Source: Ureibacillus thermophilus (GTDB lineage Bacteria > Bacillota > Bacilli > Bacillales_A > Planococcaceae). From it: a stretch of DNA of 64,000 nucleotides. Below the pieces are notes generated by a model, which saw only the letters and a list, made by a program, of their open reading frames with translations, ran no database searches and was not told the DNA's origin. The position numbers and the translations under genes were made by a program. The stretch lies in the NCBI RefSeq assembly GCF_004331915.1, contig NZ_CP036528.1:1006567-1070566 (forward strand), given 5' to 3'. Shown here piece by piece: positions 53,598-63,399 of this stretch (position 1 is its first letter; each line of letters starts with the position of its first letter).

Positions 53598-55049
53598 ATG
53601 CAATTAAAACCTGGATGGAATTTCCATAACAGTTATGCAACATTACCACCCATTTTCTATACACAACTAAACCCTACACCAGTAGCATTTCCCAAGCTGG
53701 TTGTTTTCAATGAATCTCTTGCTGAAGAATTGAATTTGAATAGTGATGCACTGCAGACAGAAGAAGGGGTTGCTACATTTTCGGGTAACAAAATACCGGA
53801 AGGAGCGGAACCGCTCGCTCAAGCTTATGCAGGGCATCAATTCGGTTATTTCACTATGTTGGGCGATGGACGAGCCATTCTTTTGGGAGAGCATGTGAAT
53901 ACTCAGAATCAGCGCTTTGATATACAGCTAAAAGGTTCGGGGAGAACGCCATATTCCCGCGGCGGTGATGGACGAGCAGCTCTTGGACCAATGCTTCGAG
54001 AGTACATTATTAGTGAAGCGATGCATGCCCTTGGGATTCCTACAACGAGAAGTTTAGCCGTTATCACAACAGGGGAAACGGTCATTCGAGAACAACTGCT
54101 TCCAGGTGCTATTTTAACAAGAGTGGCTTCAAGCCATATCCGCGTTGGAACTTTTGAATTTGCACGAAAATTTGGTTCAAAAGAAGACTTACAAGCTCTT
54201 TGCGACTATACTATTGAAAGACATTATCCTCATCTTGCAAAAGAAAAGAATCCATATCTGCAATTATTAAAAGAAGTCATCGAAAAGCAAGCAGCACTTA
54301 TTGCTAAGTGGCAACTCGTCGGCTTTGTCCATGGTGTGATGAATACTGATAACATGACCGTTAGCGGGGAGACCATTGATTACGGGCCATGCGCTTTTAT
54401 GGATCTTTATCATCCTGAAACAGTTTTTAGTTCGATTGATACTTACGGCCGCTATGCTTATGGAAATCAACCCAAAATTGGAGGATGGAACTTAGCAAGG
54501 TTTGCCGAGGCACTTATTCCGCTGCTTGATGAAAATAAAGAGAAGGCGGTCAGACTGGCAAAAGAAGCCATAGAAACTTACCCAGACCTTTACGTATTTT
54601 ATTATCTCGACGGTATGCGTAAAAAATTAGGGCTCCTTAATGAAGAAGCGGATGATGAAGCACTCATACAAGATTTACTTCAATTAATGGAAACATATAA
54701 ACAAGATTATACAAATACGTTTAGAGCGTTAACTTTGCAAAAATTCGAAGAACCATTTTTCCAAACTCCAGAATTTCAAGATTGGTACCAACGTTATCAA
54801 GCTCGCTTAAAACGCCAAAATTCTATAGATATTATGCAAATGATGAAGCAACATAACCCTTCTGTGATTCCTCGAAACCACCGGGTAGAAGAAGCAATCG
54901 AAGCAGCGGTGGAGCGAGGAGACTTCACCGTTATGAAAAAATTGCTATCGATTATCACGAATCCTTATGCATATTCAGCGGAACAAGAGGAATACTGTAC
55001 ATTGCCTGAATATCCAGATGAACCGTATATTACCTATTGCGGTACGTAA
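53598..55049 (+). CDS. selO: Protein adenylyltransferase SelO (YdiU family)
   Basis: About 483 residues of the SelO pseudokinase family, which transfers AMP from ATP to protein Ser/Thr/Tyr and is linked to oxidative stress. Typical stretches are [20 protein letters not shown] at the start, [20 protein letters not shown], then [20 protein letters not shown] (glycine-rich nucleotide loop). Metal residues lie in [20 protein letters not shown] followed by GPCAFMD. The ATG at 53598 after AAAAAAGGAA is chosen; the open frame runs back to 53451 without a ribosome site or family homology. The C-terminal selenocysteine of animal SelO is replaced by Cys (ITYCGT). Confidence 0.93.
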   Translation: MQLKPGWNFHNSYATLPPIFYTQLNPTPVAFPKLVVFNESLAEELNLNSDALQTEEGVATFSGNKIPEGAEPLAQAYAGHQFGYFTMLGDGRAILLGEHVNTQNQRFDIQLKGSGRTPYSRGGDGRAALGPMLREYIISEAMHALGIPTTRSLAVITTGETVIREQLLPGAILTRVASSHIRVGTFEFARKFGSKEDLQALCDYTIERHYPHLAKEKNPYLQLLKEVIEKQAALIAKWQLVGFVHGVMNTDNMTVSGETIDYGPCAFMDLYHPETVFSSIDTYGRYAYGNQPKIGGWNLARFAEALIPLLDENKEKAVRLAKEAIETYPDLYVFYYLDGMRKKLGLLNEEADDEALIQDLLQLMETYKQDYTNTFRALTLQKFEEPFFQTPEFQDWYQRYQARLKRQNSIDIMQMMKQHNPSVIPRNHRVEEAIEAAVERGDFTVMKKLLSIITNPYAYSAEQEEYCTLPEYPDEPYITYCGT

Positions 55050-55075
55050 AACTCGCAAAGAATGGAGGAACTCAA

Positions 55076-55348
55076 ATGGAAAAAATCGAAGTTGGCGAAG
55101 TGTTTACCATCGGGGATGACGAACAAGAAGAGGAAGTTGAAGTTGTTGCAACGCTGACAGTAGATGGACAAGATTATGTCGCAGTTGCCTTTACAGATGA
55201 TTTACATGAAGAGAATGAAGAGGATATCGAAGTCTTTTTCTTGAAAGTGGATGATGAGGGAGACTTCGACGTGATTGAATCCGATGAAGAATTCGATAAA
55301 GTGTCAGAAGCCTTTGATCAAATGATGGATGAAATGGATGAAGAGTAA
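55076..55348 (+). CDS. DUF1292 domain protein
   Basis: A 90-residue, extremely acidic protein beginning MEKIEVGEVFTIGDDEQEEE with VATLTVDGQDYVAVAF. This matches the DUF1292 family (YrzB-like) common in Firmicutes, of unknown function. The ATG at 55076 follows TGGAGGAA; an in-frame start at 55037 overlaps the end of selO. It is 26 bases after selO, so the two may be co-transcribed. Confidence 0.85.
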   Translation: MEKIEVGEVFTIGDDEQEEEVEVVATLTVDGQDYVAVAFTDDLHEENEEDIEVFFLKVDDEGDFDVIESDEEFDKVSEAFDQMMDEMDEE

Positions 55349-55369
55349 TATGTTTACGGGAGCAAGATT

Positions 55370-56863
55370 GGCTCTATAATATTTGGTGTTGGTGAGTAAA
55401 AACCAGCACCAATTTTTTTGAACAAAAAAATGAGACATGTGACAAACTCTGGTAAAATGTAATCGCCAAAACACATTTTCCAAAGGAGTTGCGTCACATG
55501 TCTCACCATCATTCTATACGAAACCTACTCAATATAAAAGACAAAAATATCACATTTGATGAAAATTTTTGTGCAGAAGAACTCATTAAAGGGGTCCAAT
55601 CAAAAGTCTTTTATGGACAATTCACTTACCAACCAAAAGCTTGTTATGCTTGTGGACAGGTCTTCGATGATCAAATCATTAAACACGGTTTTAAAACGTC
55701 TCTCATTAAAATGCCTAGCATTTCAGGTTTTCATACCTATTTAAAATTGCGTAAACAGCGTTATTTCTGTAAACATTGTCATGCCACGTTTACTTGAAAA
55801 ACGAGCGTCGTGGCGAAAAACTGTTGCATTTCCAACAATACAAAAGTATCAATTGCTTGAAACGCCAAAGATAAAATATCCGAAAAAGATATTGCGATGA
55901 AACATAATGTTTCTCATGCCACTGTCAGTCGTGTCATTGACAGCTTTTATAGCTACTATCAACCAAATGTTCACTACCTTCCAAAGCATTTGTGTTTTGA
56001 CGAGTTTAAATCAGTGAAATCCGCAGCTGGAGCGATGTCCTTTATTTTCTGCGACTCTGAAACGGGGGAGATTGTGGATATCGTGGAGGACCGGAGATTA
56101 CCTGTCCTCAAAGAGTATTTCTTACGGTATTCCAAGAAGGCGAGAGATGCGGTAAAAACGATTGTCATCGATATGTATAGCCCTTATATTTCCTTAATCC
56201 AAGAAGTTTTCCCTAAAGCGGAAATCGTACTCGACAAATTCCATATCCTCCAACTATTTAGCAGAGCTTTAAACAAAACGCGCATCAACGTCATGAATCG
56301 GGATAAAAAGAATTACAATAAATTAAAAAAATACTGGAAGCTCCTTCTGAAAGATCAAACAAAACTTGATTATAAGAACTATAAATATCATCGTTGCTTT
56401 AAAAAGCATATGTGTGAGGTGGAGATTCTCCACTATCTCATTGATTTAGATTCTGAATTAAAAGCGTCCTATGAGTTATACCAATACGTTCGCCATTGCA
56501 TCAAAACCAAAGACTTTGAGCTCCTAAAGAAAACATTAGAGAATAAACAAAATATCGTTTCCAGCTATATGAAAACCGCCATCAAGACAATCAACAAATA
56601 CATCAATTACGTCGAGAATACGCTAAAGTACGATTATAATAACGGCATTTTAGAGGGGAGTAATAACAAAATCAAAGTGATTAAACGCATTTCTTTCGGT
56701 TATCGATCCTTCTATCACTTTAGAAACCGAATATTCATTACCCAAAACTTAGCGAAAATAAAAACCGCTTAGGGGAACCTCGAATTTCCCCTAAGCCATC
56801 CGATTACATATTACCAAATAATGTCACTAGAATTTATTCACCAACACCATTTGACAAAGAACC
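55370..56863 (+). mobile_element. ISL3 family insertion sequence
   Basis: The left terminal repeat GGCTCTATAATATTTGGTGT (55370) is matched by the complement of ACACCATTTGACAAAGAACC (ends 56863), sharing the inner TTTGGTGTTGGTGA. The element is about 1.49 kb with a single transposase gene. No 8-bp target duplication is apparent. A hairpin TTGGTGTTGG / CCAGCACCAA followed by TTTTTTT (55383-55420) near the left end can stop transcription coming from selO-DUF1292. Confidence 0.8.
55498..56772 (+). pseudogene. ISL3 transposase with two in-frame TGA stops
   Basis: 425 codons. The N-terminal zinc ribbon is CYACGQVFDD with KQRYFCKHCHATFT, then comes an HTH (MKHNVSHATVSRVIDSFYSY). The DDE core has LCFDEFKSVKSAAGAMSFIF, TIVIDMYSPYISLIQEVFPK and, near the end, NNGILEGSNNKIKVIKRISF. 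The frame is interrupted at 55795-55797 and 55858-55860, both TGA, with coherent homology between and after. All catalytic residues remain. Start ATG 55498 follows AAAGGAG. Without stop suppression the product is a 99-residue zinc-finger fragment. Confidence 0.88.
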
Positions 56864-57409
56864 ACTTTCACAATTATTTTTTTCTTAAGCAGATTGAAAA
56901 GTTTTCACTAATCAATTGAAGAAGCTACTGTAAAAACATACTTATGTTATATCAAGAAAATAGACATGATAAACAGAGTGAAATAGCTGAACCTATGCAG
57001 CTACTTGTTTCTGATTAGCATAGTAAGTAGAAAATTTAGTTTTTCCTAAATCGAATAGACCAGTTAATCACAAAACAGGCCTCTACAAAAATGAAAACGC
57101 CAGCTTTCTTTATGCCATCAGAATCTGACTAGCTGAGAGAACTTATTCCAACAGGTGGGTAAAATAAAAACCGCTGCTTTAGCAACGGAAAATCCCACAT
57201 TACTAAACACACGCTCGCCAATTTTTTAGCCCCAAAAAAAGCCCCAATTAGTCCCATATCAGAACATGATTTTGCATTATTTTACGTTTTTCTAAAAAAG
57301 AGAAATAACTAAAACCGTTGATAGTATTGGTTTTTTACAAATTGTATGTTATCCTTTACGTTTTTATATTATAATGATTCATTATAAATAGATAAAAGGA
57401 TGTAGGTTC
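56864..57409. other. Intergenic interval without recognisable gene
   Basis: About 545 bases. AT-rich with scattered stop codons in all frames. A stretch near 57200-57290 with repeated GCCCCAA words (AGCCCCAAAAAAAGCCCCAA) is of unknown meaning. The promoter for the 57410 operon should lie in 57300-57390. Confidence 0.5.
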
Positions 57410-58555
57410 ATGAAAATCGGAATCGTAGGCAATTACGGTAATGATAATAACGGGGACGAATCGATTTTGCTCAGCATCATTATGCAGCTTGAGCAAGTTT
57501 TTCATGTTTCCCGTGAAGATATCACTGTTTTCAGCAATAATACCCAACAAACAAGCGAACAATATGGGGTTAAAAGCTATCCATTATATTATAAAAGTAA
57601 AAATTTATATAAAACATTTTATCGGACGTATAAATCAAATAAAAAGTACGTTTCTCAATTTGATTTGCTGATTATTGGCGGCGGCGGCATTTTAATGGAT
57701 TTTTATCGCCGTGAAGCCCATCTTTATAGCACCTATGCCTTGATGGCGCAACATGCTAAGGTACCGTATATCGTTTATGGCTGTGGTGCTGGTCCACTCG
57801 ATACGATTACAGGCCGACTAATGATACGTTTTATGTGCAAGCATGCTTCCAATATTTCAGTGAGAGATTCGGAATCAAAAGAATTATTAAAACGAATCGG
57901 CGTGAAAAAAGAAATTAAAGTCATCGGTGACCCTGCCTTTACGTTATATCATCCAAAAGAAAGTTATAATGACGCTCCAAAAGAAGTAGCGGTTTCTTGT
58001 GTGCCGATGTTTAATGCGAACTACTGGCCCTATGGCGACGTCGATAAATATGAGAATTATGTGTCTGGGATGGCAAAAAATTTAGATCATTTAATTGAAA
58101 AAGAAAATGTCAATATTACTTTTTTTGCTACGAAATATCCTCAAGATGTATATGTGACGAAGGATATTCAAAAGAAAATGAAGCATCATTCGAGGACTAA
58201 AATTATCGACGAAAACTTAAAGCCTCAAAAATTATTGGAAATCGTCAGTCGGCACGATGCGGTCATCGGAACACGATTGCATTCTTTAATTATTGCGACT
58301 TGTTCGGCAACACCTGTAATTGGCATTTCCTATCATCCGAAAGTATCCAATTTCATGAGATTAACAGGCATCGAAAATCGCTGTCTTACCCTTGAAGAGA
58401 TTCAAAAGGACGAAATGATTTTATCCCGCGCCTTTTGCGAACTTCGAAAGAATTGGAAAGAAGTTATAAGCGAAACGAAAACCATTGCACAAAAGGCCTA
58501 CGAAGAAGCGAGCAAAGGCAAAGAATTGATGATGAAGGCAGTGAAGGACAAATGA
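57410..58555 (+). CDS. Polysaccharide pyruvyl transferase family protein (CsaB-like)
   Basis: A 381-residue protein of the family that adds pyruvate ketals to cell-wall polysaccharide. The N-terminal start MKIGIVGNYGNDNNGDESIL and FDLLIIGGGGILMDFYRREA are typical. The C-terminal GT-like site is HDAVIGTRLHSLIIATCSAT then PVIGISYHPKVSNFM. CsaB pyruvylation creates the anchor for S-layer (SLH) proteins in Bacillus, and this is the inferred role. It is first of three genes that overlap by ATGA start-stop junctions. AAAAGGATGTAG precedes the ATG. Confidence 0.85.
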   Translation: MKIGIVGNYGNDNNGDESILLSIIMQLEQVFHVSREDITVFSNNTQQTSEQYGVKSYPLYYKSKNLYKTFYRTYKSNKKYVSQFDLLIIGGGGILMDFYRREAHLYSTYALMAQHAKVPYIVYGCGAGPLDTITGRLMIRFMCKHASNISVRDSESKELLKRIGVKKEIKVIGDPAFTLYHPKESYNDAPKEVAVSCVPMFNANYWPYGDVDKYENYVSGMAKNLDHLIEKENVNITFFATKYPQDVYVTKDIQKKMKHHSRTKIIDENLKPQKLLEIVSRHDAVIGTRLHSLIIATCSATPVIGISYHPKVSNFMRLTGIENRCLTLEEIQKDEMILSRAFCELRKNWKEVISETKTIAQKAYEEASKGKELMMKAVKDK

Positions 58556-59652
58556 AAAAAGTATTTGTAATCAGCAATATGTATCCTTCAAATGAACATC
58601 CGTCATTTGGCATTTTCGTAAAAAATCAAGTGGAAGCACTGCGAAACGAGAATATGGAAGTCGTGGTCGCTGCAAATCAGGATCCAAGAACGGGCAAGAA
58701 AAATACGTTATTGAAATATAGTAAATGGGCAAAAGAGGTCCTTGCAAAAGCATGGAAATATAAAAAGGAAATTTCCGTTACCCATGCACACTATGTGTTC
58801 CCATCCGGCGTTTTTTCATTCATGATGAAGAAATGGTTCCACATTCCATATGTGGTGACTGCCCATGGAGGCGATATTGAACGGATGGCGAAGAAAAGGG
58901 CCAGCATTCGCAATTGGACGGAGAAAATTTTGCGAGAAAGTAGCTTTGTCATTGCAGTAGGTCCGGTGCTTGCGGAACAAATTGAAAAAGAATATGGTAT
59001 TCCACGAGATAAAATCCTTATCTGCAGCATGGGAGTGAATCGGGAACAATTTAAGCCTGGCGATAAAGAGGCGGCGAGAAAACAATTGGGATTGGATGAC
59101 GATGCATTTATTTACTTGTTTGTTGGAAATGTGATTAAGCAAAAAGGAGTAGAAGAACTGCTAATCGCATTTCAACAAGTGAAAAAACAAACAAATCAAA
59201 AGGTTAAACTTGCCATCATCGGCTCTCAGCGGGATGTGAATTTTGTCAATAGTTTAAAACCATTGACAGATGAAGATGTCATGATGGTTGGACCGATGAA
59301 GCAAAAAGAACTGGTGACATGGTATCAAGCGAGCGATGTGTTTGTACTGCCTTCCCATTTAGAAGGGTTTGGATTAGTGGCGTTAGAGGCTATTGCAACG
59401 GGACTGCCTGTGATTGCTTCGAATGTTGGGGGATTGACGTACCTTTTGAAAGATGGTGCCGGCCATTTGGTGGAACCGAAAAATTCGAAGGCGCTTGCAG
59501 AGGAAATGCTCAATGCTCTGACGACACCTAAAGAACAATATGTCAATCAAAAAGCTTGTGAAAACATTTTGCATATCCATGATGCGGATGAAATTACGAA
59601 ACGTGTCATTAGGCTGTATGAATCTGCGGCGAACGGAGGTTCAAGCCTATGA
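58552..59652 (+). CDS. Glycosyltransferase family 4 protein
   Basis: About 366 residues, GT-B fold. The start MKKVFVISNMYPSNEHPSFG and VTHAHYVFPSGVFSFMMKKW give the acceptor half. The donor half has the family signature FVGNVIKQKGVEELLIAFQQ and the EX7E motif PSHLEGFGLVALEAIATGLP. It transfers a sugar from a nucleotide donor to an envelope lipid or polysaccharide; the donor cannot be read from sequence. The ATG at 58552 overlaps the preceding stop (ATGA), so the longer open frame from 58435 is rejected. Confidence 0.9.
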   Translation: MKKVFVISNMYPSNEHPSFGIFVKNQVEALRNENMEVVVAANQDPRTGKKNTLLKYSKWAKEVLAKAWKYKKEISVTHAHYVFPSGVFSFMMKKWFHIPYVVTAHGGDIERMAKKRASIRNWTEKILRESSFVIAVGPVLAEQIEKEYGIPRDKILICSMGVNREQFKPGDKEAARKQLGLDDDAFIYLFVGNVIKQKGVEELLIAFQQVKKQTNQKVKLAIIGSQRDVNFVNSLKPLTDEDVMMVGPMKQKELVTWYQASDVFVLPSHLEGFGLVALEAIATGLPVIASNVGGLTYLLKDGAGHLVEPKNSKALAEEMLNALTTPKEQYVNQKACENILHIHDADEITKRVIRLYESAANGGSSL

Positions 59653-61190
59653 ATAAGTTTTTAAAAATCGTTGGAGCAGTAGCAATCATTAACATTGCAG
59701 CGCGGCTTTTCGGATTTTTAAGGGAAATGGTCATCGGCTACCAATACGGTTTTTCCTTCGCAGCCGACAGCATTTTTACTGCCTATATGGTGCCGAATTT
59801 CTTATATCTAGTTGTGGGCGGCGCTTTTACGACAGCGGTGATTTCATTATATAACCGAAAGACGACCAATCAGGCGGAATTTGTGAAGCAGTCTTTCACG
59901 ATTGTATTGACGTCCGGTATCGTCATGACGGCGATTTTGGTGTTGTTTGCCGATCCAATTATTAAGATGTTATACGAGAATAACGAAAATATTACACCGG
60001 CAGCGATTGAATTGACGAAGCATTTATTTTATTGGATGATGCCTTCATCAATTTTCCTAATTCTTGCATCGTATTACAGCGGTTTATTAAATGTTCATGA
60101 TAAATTCCACTTATCCAGTTTCTCGATTTTAATTTACAATGTGGCGTTTATCGTCATTGCCGTTACTTTATCTTTCGTAATGGGGCCAATCGGTTATGGG
60201 ATTAGTGCTTTAGCCAGTTCCATTATCATGATTTACTTTTTAATTGCTGGCTACCGCAAATTGAACACCTATCCAATCGGCATTTCTTTTAAGCGGGATA
60301 TGACGACAAGGGATTTGTGGATTATGGTGGTGCCTGTCATGATCGGCGGAGGAACAGTCCAAATCTATGCCATGCTGCAGCGTTTCTTTGCCAACCTACT
60401 GGGATTTGGGGAAAGTGCCATTTCAGTTGTCAACTATGCATCTCGTTTAACCCAATTTCCACAAACCATTTTAATTACAGCAGTAACAACGGTGATTTAT
60501 CCGATTTTAAGCCGGAAAGAAGCAGAGGATGACCACGAATCCATTAAAAAATTATATACAAGAGGTTTGCGTTATTTAGTATTGCTCATGGTTCCGGTTT
60601 CCATTTTCGCGTATTTTTACGCAGAGAATATCATTCAAGTTATTTTTGAGTACGGAAACTTTACAGAAGAGGGAACAAAATTAACAACGCCTGTGATGCA
60701 AATTTTTGTATTGTCCATGTTCTTCTTGGCGGCAAATACGTATATCACGCGCTTCTATTATGCAAAAGGCGATTCCCTTGCGCCGGTGATTTTCAGTATC
60801 ATCAATGTATTTATCGTCAATATTGCAGTGATGTATTTCCTTGCTGATTTAACAGGAGTTGCTTCCATTGCTTGGGGTACATTGATCAGCTCTGTGGTGA
60901 ATACGTTATTATTAATTGTATATGCACATTTTAAATACGGCTTGAAAGTGACTAGTGGCCAATCCGTTAAAGCGGGCTTACAGTTGTTTATTCCGCTTGT
61001 GTTAATCGGCGTTATTACTTACTTTTCTAGCAAATATCTGGTATTTAACCATAAATGGATTACCTTTATGGTTGGTCTTGTAATCTTTGGCGCAAGTACC
61101 CTTGGATTATTTATGATTTTTAAAATCCAGGAAGTTGGAGATTATATTCAGATGATGAAAAAGAAATTCTTTGGAAATCCTAAAGCATAA
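59649..61190 (+). CDS. MurJ-type lipid flippase (MVF/MOP superfamily)
   Basis: A 513-residue membrane protein with about fourteen helices. The N-terminal MurJ signature is AARLFGFLREMVIGYQYGFS with ADSIFTAYMVPNFLYLVVGG and AFTTAVISLYN. Further family positions are VVPVMIGGGTVQIYAMLQRF and LTQFPQTILITAVTTVIYPI. MurJ flips lipid II. The link to a pyruvyl transferase and glycosyltransferase suggests this paralogue may instead flip a pyruvylated secondary polymer precursor. It overlaps the glycosyltransferase stop by ATGA, showing tight coupling. Confidence 0.9.
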   Translation: MNKFLKIVGAVAIINIAARLFGFLREMVIGYQYGFSFAADSIFTAYMVPNFLYLVVGGAFTTAVISLYNRKTTNQAEFVKQSFTIVLTSGIVMTAILVLFADPIIKMLYENNENITPAAIELTKHLFYWMMPSSIFLILASYYSGLLNVHDKFHLSSFSILIYNVAFIVIAVTLSFVMGPIGYGISALASSIIMIYFLIAGYRKLNTYPIGISFKRDMTTRDLWIMVVPVMIGGGTVQIYAMLQRFFANLLGFGESAISVVNYASRLTQFPQTILITAVTTVIYPILSRKEAEDDHESIKKLYTRGLRYLVLLMVPVSIFAYFYAENIIQVIFEYGNFTEEGTKLTTPVMQIFVLSMFFLAANTYITRFYYAKGDSLAPVIFSIINVFIVNIAVMYFLADLTGVASIAWGTLISSVVNTLLLIVYAHFKYGLKVTSGQSVKAGLQLFIPLVLIGVITYFSSKYLVFNHKWITFMVGLVIFGASTLGLFMIFKIQEVGDYIQMMKKKFFGNPKA

Positions 61191-61202
61191 AAATGTTAAA
61201 TG

Positions 61203-61243
61203 GGCTGTCCAGAAAGTCGAACACTTTCTGAACAGCCTTACTT
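61203..61243 (+). terminator. Terminator of the envelope-glycan operon
   Basis: GGCTGTCCAGAAAGT pairs with ACTTTCTGAACAGCC (one mismatch) around CGAAC, followed by TTACTTCTT. Confidence 0.8.
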
Positions 61244-61287
61244 CTTATAGGAATATTCTCTTAAAAACTTTCCCTGCGGTGGTCACA

Positions 61288-61390
61288 AAACGCGCCTCCT
61301 CGTCGCAATTGATCTGCGGCAAAAACTCTAGCTAAAGCCGCAATTTATCTGCGGCGAAACTCTAGCGACAGCCGCAAAGGGGGCAGCTCA
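61288..61390. repeat. Short tandem repeat, about 35 bp, 2.3 copies
   Basis: G(C/T)CGCAATT-ATCTGCGGC then AAACTCTAGC occurs twice in succession, followed by a third partial GCCGCAAAG. Each unit contains the inverted pair GCCGCA/TGCGGC. Function unknown. Confidence 0.6.
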
Positions 61391-61650
61391 AAATAACTTT
61401 TCAGACGCCCCCCATTTTTTATTAACAAACTGCTAAATAAGAAAATGAGCAAAAATATTGAAAATAGGAGGCGAAGCGGTTTATTATATTAATATAGATA
61501 ATGGGTAATTATACTCTGATTTTCACAAAATTTAATAATACTATTCGATTAATATTACCTTCCAAGAATAAGTCGTTTTTTCTATTTTTACCAAATGTTT
61601 TGATAAAAATAGAAAAGTTATGATAAAACTAATTTCTACTAAATCTATTA

Positions 61651-61850
61651 TAATTGAGCATTTTGCATATTTTTTGACCCAAGAGCCATAAGGATTTCAA
61701 AGACATAAAAAAGGACTTCACCCCTAAAATGTAGAATTTTTGAAGTGACATAATTGAGCATTTTGCATATTTTTTGACCCAAGAGCCATAAGGATTTCAA
61801 AGACATAAAAAAGGACTTCACCCCTAAAATGTAGAATTTTTGAAGTGACG
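61651..61850. repeat. 100-bp tandem duplication upstream of the IS4-like transposase
   Basis: Bases 61651-61750 are repeated at 61751-61850 with 99 of 100 positions identical (final base A versus G). Each copy contains TAATTGAGCATTTTGCATAT and ends GAATTTTTGAAGTGAC. It is presumably the left end and promoter region of the element, doubled. The rest of 61391-61650 is AT-rich without genes. Confidence 0.95.
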
Positions 61851-61882
61851 AAACCACAAAAATTCAAAAGGAGGAAGTCACT

Positions 61883-63085
61883 TTGTATATTCTACAAGAA
61901 AGCCTATTTTCCTTTGAAGAACTGCAAAAATTAGAGTCAAAAGAGAAATTACCTATCTTTTTTAGCTCGCTTGATTTACGCCCTTATGCTAAACAGTTGA
62001 GAAGTTCTTCACCCCGAGGGGCTGACGGTCATTCCAGAGAAGGGATTCTAAGGGCTCTCATCGCTGCCCCACTCGAAGGCATCGACACCTTTACCGCCCT
62101 TCATCATCGATTGGATAAAGACCTTCGTTTCCGTTATCAATGCGGTTTATCGATTGATCGCCCCGCACCGTCTATCTCCACTCTCAGCCGGGTTTTTGCG
62201 GCACTTACCAAAAAAAAGCTGGCTGAAAAGATCTTCCTTGACTTGGTACAGTTAGCTCAGGAGGAAGGAATAATTGACGGCAGCCACCAGGCCATCGACA
62301 GTGCCGCCATTGATGCTTACGAAAAGAAGCAGCCTAAGAAGCGAAGTGAACAAACAGGCAACGCTAATTGGGGGGCAAAGTTTGATTCCTTCGGTAATAA
62401 AATTACTTGGTTTGGCTATAAGATGCATCTTTCCGTTGACACCAAAAGTGAATTACCAATGGCAATTGAAGTAACCCCTGCTCATATCAACGATGGGGAT
62501 GTCGCACCACAATTAATTAAACAAGTAAAGAGTTGTACAAACTCTAAAATTGATTTCCTGATAATGGATGGTGGGTACGACCAGCTTAAAAACTACGAAT
62601 CCACCAAGAACATCGGGGCTCAAGCTATTATTCCACTCAATTTGCGTAATGAAAAGGAGCCTCCCGAAGGAATTGCCTCCAATGGAACTCCACGCTGTTC
62701 GATGGGGTACGAAATGACTTATTGGGGCGCCAATAAGGATCAGCTCAAATTCAGATGTCCACACGCAACCGGAAAAGTGGATTGCCCATTAGGAATGGCA
62801 GCCTGTTCATCCTCCAACTATGGAATGGTAGTAAAAATTAACGTGAATAAGGATCTTCGCCGGTACTCTAATCCACACCGCGATTCCAAACGTTGGAAAG
62901 AACTTTACAATGAGCGAACCAGTGTAGAACGGTGCAATTCAAGAATGAAAAGTTATCTTACAGCGAACTCCCTGCATGTGTGGGGAATCGATAAAGTAAA
63001 AACTCATATTTACTTGAACGCCATCGTATTACTGGTTTCAGCTCTCGCAATGGCAAAAGAGAGTAAAAAGCAACAAACCGCTTAA
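61883..63085 (+). CDS. IS4/IS5-superfamily DDE transposase
   Basis: A 400-residue intact transposase. An N-terminal DUF772-type domain is visible (GILRALIAAPLEGIDTFTAL, LRFRYQCGLSIDRPAPSIST). The DDE_Tnp_1 core has DGSHQAIDSAAIDAYEKKQP, WFGYKMHLSVDTKSELPMAI, FLIMDGGYDQLKNYE and the glutamate in ERTSVERCNSRMKSYL. A TTG start follows AAAGGAGGAAG. No stop or frameshift, so this is the one apparently complete transposase here besides tnpC at 28.6 kb. The exact IS family needs a database check. Confidence 0.85.
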   Translation: MYILQESLFSFEELQKLESKEKLPIFFSSLDLRPYAKQLRSSSPRGADGHSREGILRALIAAPLEGIDTFTALHHRLDKDLRFRYQCGLSIDRPAPSISTLSRVFAALTKKKLAEKIFLDLVQLAQEEGIIDGSHQAIDSAAIDAYEKKQPKKRSEQTGNANWGAKFDSFGNKITWFGYKMHLSVDTKSELPMAIEVTPAHINDGDVAPQLIKQVKSCTNSKIDFLIMDGGYDQLKNYESTKNIGAQAIIPLNLRNEKEPPEGIASNGTPRCSMGYEMTYWGANKDQLKFRCPHATGKVDCPLGMAACSSSNYGMVVKINVNKDLRRYSNPHRDSKRWKELYNERTSVERCNSRMKSYLTANSLHVWGIDKVKTHIYLNAIVLLVSALAMAKESKKQQTA

Positions 63086-63399
63086 AAAATTTTTAAAGCG
63101 AAAAATTCTGCAAGTACAGCCAAAAAAGGACAAACAGAATATTTGTAAACCAAAGATACAAAATACCCCAATTTATTTGGGTTTCTTTTAAAACTCTTTT
63201 TAATAAAAATCTAATTTTGCAAAACTCTCAATTAGTAAAACTATTAAATTTTAAACAAATAGCGTGGATGATCTATTTTCCACGAATTATGAAATAAACA
63301 ATAAAAATGTGTTTTTTAATTTTCGCAATGTGTCGCATTCGTATTTGGCTAAATGTAAATTGAAAAACTGGTTTGTTCATTGAAATGGAGGTAATTAAT
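63086..63399. other. Intergenic region between transposase and TetR gene
   Basis: AT-rich. It presumably contains the right end of the IS and the TetR promoter, but I could not define a terminal repeat. Confidence 0.4.
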
